This document shows positions 1 through 5,248 of a stretch of 5,370 nt of DNA, in pieces (the stretch's first letter is position 1; each line of letters starts with the position of its first letter). Source of the DNA: Pirellulaceae bacterium (GTDB lineage Bacteria; Planctomycetota; Planctomycetia; Pirellulales; Pirellulaceae); contig JADLDX010000848.1 in assembly GCA_020846515.1 (NCBI GenBank), positions 1-5,370 on the forward strand, read 5' to 3'. The notes beneath the pieces are model-generated. The model was not told the DNA's origin. It saw nothing but the letters and a program-made list of their open reading frames with translations, and searched no databases. Made by a program: the position numbers and the translations under genes.

Positions 1-2461
1 CAACGCCTACCCCATAAATCATAATCAGCGTGAGGGATGCATATTGCCCGGCGCCATCGATGGAAGTGATGGTCAGTGAACTGGACGGTTCCAGATCGCT
101 AACGTCGTTAGCCAATACGTCAATGACGATGGGGCCACCATCTTCCATGGCGAAAACCATGTCGTTGTTGGCTTTCGGGCCGTCGGTAATGCCGGTGATC
201 GTTAGCGTGACGCTGGCCGTCGATAAGGCACCGGCCGCATCTGACATGGTATACGTAAAAGTTTCAGTCGCCGTCTGTCCAGCAATCAGATGCTGATAAA
301 CTGAACCGGCATTGTAGATCACGCCCGTGCCACCCGCAGCTACAGTGACTGTGCCAAGCATCCCCAACGTATTGACCGAGACAACTCGTTTGGTATCGCC
401 AGCATCGGGATCGGTATCGTTGGCCAGTACCGCCAACGTCGTGGCCGTCGAGTCTTCCGTAACGGAGAAGGCATTGGCAATGGCAACAGGACTATCATTC
501 ACTCCAGTGATGCTGACCGTTACATTGGCCGTTGACGTAGCGCCCGCAGTATCGCGCATGGTGTAGCTAAAGACTTCCGTCGCAGAGGCCCCTGCCCTCA
601 AGCTCTGGAATGCACCGCCTACCGAATAGACGATCGCGGTCCCGTCTGCGGCGATGGAGACGGCGCCTTGCAGGTTCGTGCCGAGAACTGAGACAATCTG
701 TTTGGAATCAGCCGCATCGATGTCGGAATCGTTGGCCAAGACGTTGATCGTAATGGGGGCTCCATCCTCGGAGGCGATGGCTGAATCGGCTATAGCGACC
801 GGTGAGTCGTTGACGCCTGTCACGGTGACTTGAACCGTGGCGGTCGATTGGGCTCCTAAGGAATCACGCATGGTGTACGTGAATGTCTCGGTTGCTGTTG
901 CGCCTAAAGCCAGACTTTGGAATGCGTTGCCCACGGCATATATGATGCCAGATCCACCTGGTGCGACCGAAACAGCTCCCTGCAACCCTACACCACTGAC
1001 CGAATCGACGGAACTGACTGAAACGACCGATTTTGTGTCTCCGGCATCTTCGTCGGTGTCGTTGGACAAGACATCGATGGTCACTGGAACGCCATTTTCA
1101 ATAGCTGCTCCATTGTCAGCGACCGCAGTAGGGGCCGAGTTCGTTTCGTTTACGCGCACTACCACCGAAGTCGTCGATAGTGCTCCAGCGGCATCTACCA
1201 TACTGTAAGTGAAGGTATCAACCGCAACCTGGCCCGGTAACAGATCTAAGAAGTTGTTGCCGACAGCATAAATCACGCTGGTCCCGCCGACGGAGATCGT
1301 GGCGCTACCACGTAAGCCGGCTGTGTCGATCGACAGCACACGCTTGGTATCACCTGAATCCAAATCCGTGTCATTGGCCAGGACATTGACTGTGACCGGC
1401 GCCGAATTCTTGGCGACTATTAAATTGTCGGCCACTGCCACGGGCGCATCATTGGCACCAACGATCGACACTGTGACCCAAGCCGTTGAGGTGGCACCGG
1501 CCGAATCCGCCATGGTGTATGTGAATCGCTCGGTGGCAGTCTGCCCCGCCCTCAAATACTGGAACACATTACCTGGCGAATATGTCACCCCTTTTCCATC
1601 TGGGGCGACGGTCAGCATCCCGCGAATGGCAGGCACGCCCGGGTACGCGACTGGAGCACATACTCCGTAGATGCACACCAGCTCCCAGCCATCCGGATAA
1701 CCAGCGCCATTAACCGAGAGCACTGTCTTGGTGTCGCCCATGTCGACGTCGGTGTCATTGACCAACACGTCCAACGATGTGGAACTTGCATTCTCGGAAA
1801 GCGTGGCCGCATCGGCCATCGCAACGGGCGCTTGATTCGAACCGGTGACTGTTACCAGCAGCGTGGCGGTCGATTGTAATCCCGCCGCATCGGACATAGT
1901 GTACGTAATCGTCTCGATGGCCGACTCGCCCGCTTTCAAGTAGGCATAGGCATTGTTTGGCAAGAAGAGTACTCCGGTGCCACCGGCGGGGATCTGCACG
2001 ATGCCGCGAACACCAGCACTGTTTATCGACACCACGCGTTTGGTGTCACCGGCGTCGACATCCGTGTCGTTGGCTAAGACCTGCACAATGGTTGCACTGG
2101 AAGCGTCGCTGACGGTGATGCTGTCGTTGACGGCCAGCGGTTGATCATTGGCGCCAGTGACGGTCACTGTCACGCTAGCTGTCGCTTGCGCACCGGCGCT
2201 ATCTGCAATCGTGTAAGTGAAAAGCTCAACTTCGGATTGACCACTACTCATAGATTGGAAAGAGTTTCCAGGGCGGTAGTCGATGCCAAGTCCGTCGGCT
2301 GAAATCGCAACTGTTCCACGCAAGGCTGGACCACTGACTGAAACAATGGACAGCGCGTCGCCCAGATCGGGGTCCAAGTCATTTGCTAACACTGAAATTG
2401 TCTGTACGGCGTCGTCTTCAGTAACGGTAAGGCTGTCCGGCAATGCAAGCGGAGGTGAATT
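1..2461 (-). repeat. Tandem array of cadherin-like/VCBS-type Ig-fold repeats (7 complete + 1 partial)
   Basis: Units, by minus-strand positions and length: R1 2461-2144 (106 aa), R2 2143-1835 (103), R3 1834-1448 (129), R4 1447-1136 (104), R5 1135-806 (110), R6 805-494 (104), R7 493-182 (104), R8 181 to beyond 1. Each starts with [S/A]PVAxAD, continues through a VLANDxDxDxGD loop rich in acidic residues that is a likely calcium site, then GxVxVxxxGxxxxYxxG and [AG]xxATExFTYTMxD, and ends in TVTGxND. R4 ends NETNS and R7 ends GITD instead. R3 carries a 24-residue insertion and R5 a short one, both in the same loop. The units are similar as protein but have diverged in codon use, so the expansion does not look recent. 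Such arrays act as extended stalks in adhesins. Confidence 0.92.
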
Positions 2462-3703
2462 CGCAGGGCCCATTAAGTTGTAGTCACCATCCAAGAATCG
2501 AAGCACCTCGATGCCGCGTAGCGCATCGGTACCGTCGTTTCCATTTACGGTCGTGGCAAGATCTTTGACAACGACGGTATCTCCAGTGCGTACGATGGAG
2601 TAGGTAGCCAAGGTGCCGGCGAAGTGAACGACATCGGTTCCGCTGCCGCCATCGACATTGTCGTTGCCAGTACCAGGACGAATGAGATCATCACCACTTG
2701 AGCCTACGATAGCATCGGCGCCAGCCAGGCTGTCGACAATAGAGAGTCCCGTCAGAGTCAGGGCACTAAAGTCGAATGTATTGATGCCGCTAGTGCCTAC
2801 GAGACTGACTCTAGAAAATCCGTTAGCCGCAATCGCTTCAATGCCGGAGGCAGCGGAAAAACTTGCACCTAAAGTGATACTGGTAGAGTTGGCCGTAGCG
2901 ACGATACGATCGACACCGACGATACCTCGATCGAGATAGATATCCGCCCCTTGATTGGTGCCTGCGATTGGGTAGACATCGCTTCCCTCGCCGCCGTCGA
3001 GCGCATCATTGCCCCTGCCGCCAACTAGTTCGTCGTCTCCCGTGCCGCCGAAGAGCGAGTCGGCAACCGAACCGCCTTTCAGAGCGTCATTTCCGGAGCC
3101 GCCATAAATGGAAACGACTTTGGCGGCCGTTGAGGCGTTGACCGCATCATGGCCATCATGACTGCGGACGCGGAAGCCAGTCACATCGGCAGATGAGTAG
3201 CGTTTCATCATGCCGTTGAGTGTGACGCGGTAGCTCGAGTCGATGACAACCGAGTCGGGTCGGCTGCTGCCATGGACAAAGACATCGCTCAGTGGCGCGT
3301 GGTAGACCCCTGCAAACACAGCTGTGTTCACCGAACTGGGGATCGTCGGATCAGCCACCGCCCAGATCGCATAATCTTGCTCAACGTCGGACGCCCCTGC
3401 GCCGGGCAGTGCGATTTGGTCGGGACCACTTCCAATCGTGAAGTTTTTGACATGGACGCCCACTGTGAGGTCTTGCGGATTGGTGAGCGTCGCATTGTCC
3501 AGCAGCACGGCGTCGGCGAGCGTGGCGCCTGAGTTGCGATAGATGCCGACATTCAATTCCGTCGTTGGCTCAAGGACTTCGTAGGTTAAAGCCAGTTGTG
3601 TACCACCGTCAGCCGATAGCGACTGCATCACGACACTGGCTAGTAGGTCTCGGGCTTCCAGGCGTTCGAACATCCGCCGCCTGTGCTTGAGTCGATGGGC
3701 CAT
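1..3703 (-). CDS. Giant repetitive surface/exported protein with LEPR-XLL-like N-terminus, RTX blocks and cadherin-like (VCBS-type) repeats; C-terminus outside window
   Basis: One uninterrupted minus-strand frame gives 1234 codons before running off the window. The ATG at 3703-3701 is the first possible start, because an in-frame TAG lies just upstream at 3718-3716; no good Shine-Dalgarno is visible. Domain order: basic N-terminus with FERLEARDLLAS (residues 12-23), matching the planctomycete LEPR-XLL motif; an unassigned region (about 25-195); RTX-type GGxGxD nonapeptides (201-244) and a second RTX-like block (about 331-357); then seven complete Ig-fold repeats (from residue 415) and the start of an eighth. 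Repeats share a VLANDxDxDxGDT signature, a FTYTMxDxAGA strand and a TVTGxND ending, as in bacterial cadherin-like (Big_9/Cadherin_5) and VCBS repeats. Such proteins are normally exported, calcium-stabilised and adhesive or structural; that role is inferred. Only two cysteines occur in the visible 1234 residues. Homology class is sure; precise function unknown. Confidence 0.95.
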   Translation of the reverse strand, partial: MAHRLKHRRRMFERLEARDLLASVVMQSLSADGGTQLALTYEVLEPTTELNVGIYRNSGATLADAVLLDNATLTNPQDLTVGVHVKNFTIGSGPDQIALPGAGASDVEQDYAIWAVADPTIPSSVNTAVFAGVYHAPLSDVFVHGSSRPDSVVIDSSYRVTLNGMMKRYSSADVTGFRVRSHDGHDAVNASTAAKVVSIYGGSGNDALKGGSVADSLFGGTGDDELVGGRGNDALDGGEGSDVYPIAGTNQGADIYLDRGIVGVDRIVATANSTSITLGASFSAASGIEAIAANGFSRVSLVGTSGINTFDFSALTLTGLSIVDSLAGADAIVGSSGDDLIRPGTGNDNVDGGSGTDVVHFAGTLATYSIVRTGDTVVVKDLATTVNGNDGTDALRGIEVLRFLDGDYNLMGPANSPPLALPDSLTVTEDDAVQTISVLANDLDPDLGDALSIVSVSGPALRGTVAISADGLGIDYRPGNSFQSMSSGQSEVELFTYTIADSAGAQATASVTVTVTGANDQPLAVNDSITVSDASSATIVQVLANDTDVDAGDTKRVVSINSAGVRGIVQIPAGGTGVLFLPNNAYAYLKAGESAIETITYTMSDAAGLQSTATLLVTVTGSNQAPVAMADAATLSENASSTSLDVLVNDTDVDMGDTKTVLSVNGAGYPDGWELVCIYGVCAPVAYPGVPAIRGMLTVAPDGKGVTYSPGNVFQYLRAGQTATERFTYTMADSAGATSTAWVTVSIVGANDAPVAVADNLIVAKNSAPVTVNVLANDTDLDSGDTKRVLSIDTAGLRGSATISVGGTSVIYAVGNNFLDLLPGQVAVDTFTYSMVDAAGALSTTSVVVRVNETNSAPTAVADNGAAIENGVPVTIDVLSNDTDEDAGDTKSVVSVSSVDSVSGVGLQGAVSVAPGGSGIIYAVGNAFQSLALGATATETFTYTMRDSLGAQSTATVQVTVTGVNDSPVAIADSAIASEDGAPITINVLANDSDIDAADSKQIVSVLGTNLQGAVSIAADGTAIVYSVGGAFQSLRAGASATEVFSYTMRDTAGATSTANVTVSITGVNDSPVAIANAFSVTEDSTATTLAVLANDTDPDAGDTKRVVSVNTLGMLGTVTVAAGGTGVIYNAGSVYQHLIAGQTATETFTYTMSDAAGALSTASVTLTITGITDGPKANNDMVFAMEDGGPIVIDVLANDVSDLEPSSSLTITSIDGAGQYASLTLIMIYGVGV
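1614..1708 (-). other. Cysteine-bearing loop insertion in Ig-like repeat R3
   Basis: Relative to the other repeats, R3 has about 24 extra residues (roughly 667-693) between the SVN strand and the following G-x-x-x-V strand. The insert contains CIYGVC, with C677 and C682 the only cysteines in the visible protein, in a proline- and aromatic-rich setting (YPDGWELV before, APVAYPGVP after). A local disulfide loop after export is plausible but inferred. Confidence 0.75.
2633..2713 (-). repeat. Second, degenerate RTX-like calcium-binding block
   Basis: Around residues 331-357 the giant protein reads GSSGDDLIRPGTGNDNVDGG followed by SGTDVVHF. The spacing is again about nine residues with paired aspartates/asparagines, but with only two to three units. 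It is separated from the first block by about 85 residues that contain no GGxGxD motifs. It is probably a short beta-roll capping the region before the Ig-like repeats, with the stretch to residue 414 resembling the conserved post-RTX segment (ALRGIEVLRFLDGDYN) often seen in such proteins. Confidence 0.7.
2972..3103 (-). repeat. RTX-type (hemolysin-type) calcium-binding nonapeptide repeats, block 1
   Basis: Residues 201-244 of the giant protein read as consecutive nine-residue units of the form GGxGxDxLx: GGSGNDALK, a degenerate GGSVADSLF, GGTGDDELV, GGRGNDALD, then GGEGSDVY. This is the signature of RTX parallel beta-rolls, which bind calcium between turns and fold after export. The second unit has lost its G and its aspartate is shifted, so calcium coordination may be broken there. 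RTX blocks are often C-terminal in type I secreted toxins; here they precede the Ig-like array. Confidence 0.85.
3635..3703 (-). other. LEPR-XLL-like N-terminal export motif of the giant protein
   Basis: Residues 1-23 contain seven basic residues (R/K/H) within the first ten, then FERLEARDLLAS. The core L15-E16-A17-R18-D19-L20-L21 resembles the LE[P/x]RxLL motif known at the N-termini of many large secreted planctomycete proteins. No classical long hydrophobic signal peptide follows, which is usual for this class. This motif is the best taxonomic clue in the window. P is replaced by A at the third position of the motif. Confidence 0.8.
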
Positions 3704-3789
3704 GCGAGATTCTTTCTAGAGAACGACGGAGAATCGATTAGGGGGTTCCTACAAGAGGGAGTAGGATTGCCGCAGCAACTCCGCCACAA

Positions 3790-3840
3790 AAAAAAGGGTC
3801 AGGTCTATTTTCTTTGCGAAAATAGACCTGACCCCTTTTT
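3790..3840. repeat. REP/MITE-like palindrome, copy 1
   Basis: The left arm at 3790-3812 ends GGGTCAGGTCTATTTTC; the right arm at 3818-3840 is its reverse complement (GAAAATAGACCTGACCC plus C and T5). The 23-position stem has one mismatch (17 continuous pairs, A opposite C, then 5 A-T pairs) and a 5-base loop TTTGC. Poly-A on the left and poly-T on the right make it terminator-like in both directions. It sits 86 bases upstream of the giant gene's start codon. Copy 2 at 5188-5242 has an identical right arm. From memory, palindromes with this GGTCAGGTCTATTTT core are widespread intergenic repeats, possibly mobilised by REP-associated tyrosine transposases; not verified here. Confidence 0.9.
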
Positions 3841-3850
3841 CGGTTCGCAG

Positions 3851-3870
3851 CCACCGTCGCCAGACGGTGG
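3851..3870. repeat. Perfect 8-bp hairpin (CCACCGTC/GACGGTGG)
   Basis: CCACCGTC at 3851-3858, loop GCCA, GACGGTGG at 3863-3870. It lies 10 bases after palindrome copy 1. Its left arm can pair instead with downstream partners (AGCCAC with GTGGCT at 3906-3911, or ACCGTCGC with GCGACGGT at 3916-3923). Confidence 0.8.
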
Positions 3871-3876
3871 ACGCGC

Positions 3877-3897
3877 AGCGTTGGACTTACCAACGCT
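3877..3897. repeat. Perfect 8-bp hairpin (AGCGTTGG/CCAACGCT)
   Basis: AGCGTTGG at 3877-3884, loop ACTTA, CCAACGCT at 3890-3897. It follows the previous hairpin after 6 bases and is enclosed by the outer pairing AGCCAC (3849-3854) with GTGGCT (3906-3911), so the whole segment could fold as a branched stem-loop structure. Confidence 0.8.
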
Positions 3898-3935
3898 TGG
3901 CCGCTGTGGCTACGAGCGACGGTAAGGCTGTTTAT

Positions 3936-4144
3936 CTCTGCGTTTCTCTTTTCTCTCGCGGTGGAGAATGCCGGCCTGGAAATCGCGAGCGGCAAACAGG
4001 CTGGCCCATTCAACAATTGGTGTGGCGGTTGGCCAAACACGGATAAAACGTGGCGCTGTCCAGCGAGAGGCAATATTGAAAACTACTTCGTCTTTTAAGC
4101 TTGCGGATGATTTGACACCGCGAGAGAAAAGAGTGACGCGAGAG
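3936..4144. repeat. Pair of inverted arms bounding a ~200-bp segment (candidate MITE-like element)
   Basis: CTCTTTTCTCTCGCGGTG at 3946-3963 is the exact reverse complement of 4116-4133. The match continues outward with two mismatches and a one-base gap to give arms of 28 and 29 bases (3936-3963 and 4116-4144). The 152-base interior has no convincing gene. I see no clear target-site duplication outside the arms, so mobility is a guess. The CGCAGAG/CGCGAGAG flavour resembles intergenic repeat units I have seen in many environmental bacterial genomes. Confidence 0.7.
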
Positions 4145-4241
4145 GTTTGGTGGAGTGCACCCTATTCCAATCGGTCGGTTCTGGCAGTTTTCAGCGCCAA
4201 ATCGCAGCATGGTAAAGCCCGTGCTCGGTCGAGTCCCGGAC

Positions 4242-4502
4242 CTAAGAATTCCTTTCTCCGTTCAGCCAAATGGACATACGCACAAGCCAGACAAGTTGTG
4301 AAACGCCACCAATCACAGCCATCACAAAAGTTGGAATAAACGTCAACCAATTGCCGTCACAAAGCAGGTTGCCTAAAGCGAACGCGAAAAATGCAAACCA
4401 GCCCACGAGAAAGCCGATATTCCAATTGCGAGCACGACACCAATCATGCGCAGTCAAATCGGCAGTATCAAGATCAAATTGCTTACCGCGCAGGCCGGGC
4501 AT
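4242..4502 (-). CDS. Small hypothetical protein with two predicted membrane segments
   Basis: An 86-residue protein that I do not recognise. The N-terminal 28 residues are polar with acidic and basic residues and the element HDWCRARNWN. A first hydrophobic segment spans about residues 29-48 (GFLVGWFAFFAFALGNLL) and a second about 53-76, including FVMAVIGGVSQLVWLV; they are separated by a short DGN turn and followed by a polar tail NGERNS. This two-helix pattern argues for a real inner-membrane protein rather than a random frame. The ATG at 4502 has an AAGG eight bases upstream (4514-4511). It lies on the same strand as the macrodomain gene, 122 bases downstream of that gene's stop, so co-transcription is possible. 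A frame on the opposite strand (4270-4509) is its antisense shadow. Confidence 0.7.
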   Translation of the reverse strand: MPGLRGKQFDLDTADLTAHDWCRARNWNIGFLVGWFAFFAFALGNLLCDGNWLTFIPTFVMAVIGGVSQLVWLVRMSIWLNGERNS

Positions 4503-4510
4503 TTTATAAA

Positions 4511-4514
4511 CCTT
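4511..4514 (-). promoter_or_regulatory. Possible ribosome binding site of the small membrane protein
   Basis: The minus strand reads AAGG, then eight A/T-rich bases (TTTATAAA), then ATG. It is a short Shine-Dalgarno match at normal spacing and supports the start at 4502. Confidence 0.45.
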
Positions 4515-4587
4515 GCGTTGATTTAGTTCTTGCCAGAACGACGAAATTCACCCGATTGCCGCCAAGTGACTTTGACTACTGACAACG

Positions 4588-4615
4588 CCCGATCGGCAAC
4601 TCGGGTGCATTTTTT
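4588..4615 (+). terminator. Weak terminator-like hairpin in the gap downstream of the macrodomain gene
   Basis: On the plus strand CCCGA (4588-4592) pairs with TCGGG (4601-4605) over a GC-containing loop, followed by TGCA and six T residues. It would only work for plus-strand transcription, and I see no plus-strand gene to terminate; in the minus direction there is no T run. It may be chance. Confidence 0.2.
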
Positions 4616-4624
4616 AGCGCGGCG

Positions 4625-5146
4625 TCATTCCGCCAGACGAGCGCGATATAGGTCCGCATCCTCGGAAGAAAAACAACAGAACGTCACAACCTTGGGTGAC
4701 GTGTGCGTGGCGAGCCACTCAGCGACAACTGAGATCGCAATTTCACATGCATCATCCTTTGGATAACCGAAAATGCCGGTGGAAATGCAGGGAAACGCGA
4801 TCGATTCCAGCCCAGTCTCCGATGCCAATCTGAGACATTCTCGATAACACGACGCCAGCTGTTCAGCTTCGCCGTAACCACCACCATCGTAGATCGGCCC
4901 AACGGTGTGAATGATGTGGCGTGCCGGCAGTCGGTAGCCAAGCGTCATTTTGGCATGTCCCGTTGGGCATCCACCTAGCTTTTTGCATTCCTCCAACAGA
5001 CTCGGCCCAGCTGCAAAATGGATAGCCCCATCCACGCCACCACCGCCCAGAAGTGACTCGTTCGCGGCGTTGACGATCGCGTCAACTTTTAGTTGCGTGA
5101 TGTCGTCCTCGATCACTCGCATCCGGGCAGAGACACCGCTAACCAT
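4625..5146 (-). CDS. ymdB: Macrodomain protein, YmdB/MacroD-type O-acetyl-ADP-ribose deacetylase
   Basis: A 173-residue single macrodomain, close to the 177 residues of E. coli YmdB. Family hallmarks in order: DIT (15-17), VDAIVNAAN (21-29), [14 protein letters not shown] (34-47), CPTGHA (60-65), [12 protein letters not shown] (73-84) and STGIFGYP (122-129). N29 and D39 align with YmdB N25 and D35, residues implicated in binding and hydrolysis, so the protein should be active. The family binds ADP-ribose and hydrolyses O-acetyl-ADP-ribose and mono-ADP-ribosylated aspartate/glutamate; E. coli YmdB also modulates RNase III. The glycine of the usual GDIT is D14 here (DDIT). The ATG at 5146 is chosen because AAGGAG lies six bases upstream; M9 is an alternative that would align with YmdB's start but has no better ribosome site. 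Cytosolic, with no signal peptide. Symbol is given by similarity. Confidence 0.95.
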   Translation of the reverse strand: MVSGVSARMRVIEDDITQLKVDAIVNAANESLLGGGGVDGAIHFAAGPSLLEECKKLGGCPTGHAKMTLGYRLPARHIIHTVGPIYDGGGYGEAEQLASCYRECLRLASETGLESIAFPCISTGIFGYPKDDACEIAISVVAEWLATHTSPKVVTFCCFSSEDADLYRARLAE

Positions 5147-5152
5147 ATATCA

Positions 5153-5158
5153 CTCCTT
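5153..5158 (-). promoter_or_regulatory. Ribosome binding site of the macrodomain gene
   Basis: The minus strand reads GGAAGGAG, with the AAGGAG core six bases before the ATG at 5146. This strong match decides for the upstream start over the internal methionine at codon 9. Confidence 0.8.
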
Positions 5159-5187
5159 CCGAAGAGATGGGGAATACTTTACTGCAA

Positions 5188-5242
5188 AAAAAGGGGGCAG
5201 GTCTATTTTCCGCGAGATGGAAAATAGACCTGACCCCTTTTT
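5188..5242. repeat. REP/MITE-like palindrome, copy 2
   Basis: The left arm at 5188-5211 and right arm at 5219-5242 pair over 24 positions with one mismatch (GGGGGCAGG against CCTGACCCC) around a 7-base loop GCGAGAT. The right-arm sequence GAAAATAGACCTGACCCC plus T5 and CG is identical to copy 1; the loops differ completely in sequence and length. It begins 6 bases after the stop codon of the partial gene at 5249-5370 and ends 41 bases before the macrodomain start codon. Confidence 0.9.
5188..5242 (-). terminator. Probable intrinsic terminator formed by palindrome copy 2
   Basis: On the minus strand, transcripts of the partial gene ending at 5249 would immediately meet a 24-position stem followed by a run of seven T residues (the A7 at 5186-5192 read in reverse). 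That is the architecture of a Rho-independent terminator. Because the element is symmetrical, it would also stop plus-strand transcription. The placement is seen in the sequence; activity is inferred. Confidence 0.6.
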
Positions 5243-5248
5243 CGTTCG

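Larger units (their letters stand above)
3704..4241. other. Repeat-rich intergenic region upstream of the giant gene, no convincing gene
   Basis: Short frames exist on both strands here (for example 3738-4073 minus, 3968-4339 plus, 4010-4210 minus), but their products are basic, low in hydrophobic periodicity, resemble no family I know, and are largely read through inverted repeats. The region holds a palindrome (3790-3840), a hairpin cluster (3849-3923) and a pair of inverted arms 152 bases apart (3936-3963 and 4116-4144). It must also contain the promoter of the giant gene unless that is transcribed from further upstream; I could not identify a clear -35/-10 pair. Confidence 0.7.

Noticed and set aside
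1612..1824. Minus-strand frame of 70 codons
   Set aside because: It is an alternative frame inside repeat R3 of the giant gene, rich in Arg/Met/Pro/Trp and with no family resemblance.
1..2461. Whether the regular ~312-base periodicity could be a CRISPR or DNA satellite
   Set aside because: The period is that of a 104-residue protein domain; conservation is at amino acid level with divergent codons, not at DNA level.
30..2939. Series of plus-strand reading frames of 60-120 codons across the array
   Set aside because: They are antisense to the continuous 1234-codon minus-strand frame, recur with the repeat period, and encode monotonous Ala/Val/Ser/Thr/Pro-rich peptides.
3272..3552. Overlapping frames on both strands (plus 3272-3532, minus 3328-3552)
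   Set aside because: Both overlap the N-terminal domain of the giant gene in other frames, with composition typical of shadows.
3683..4073. Frames reading through palindrome copy 1 with products containing RPDPFF or GQVYF
   Set aside because: These peptides are translations of the palindrome itself; the same RPDPFF appears in a frame over copy 2. They are repeat artefacts, not genes.
4214..4245. Segment with GGTCGAGTCCCGGACC, reminiscent of a tRNA T-arm
   Set aside because: The stem does not close properly, and no acceptor, D or anticodon arms are found at the right distances.
3968..4350. Plus-strand 123-codon frame and minus-strand 62-codon frame
   Set aside because: The plus frame runs antisense to the membrane protein and through the inverted arm; the minus frame overlaps the membrane protein gene in another frame. 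Neither has a recognisable domain or ribosome site.
4526..4539. Short inverted repeat GTTCT-TGCC-AGAAC upstream of the membrane protein gene
   Set aside because: Only five pairs, in the opposite orientation to a GAAC-N4-GTTC LexA-type box; it may be chance.
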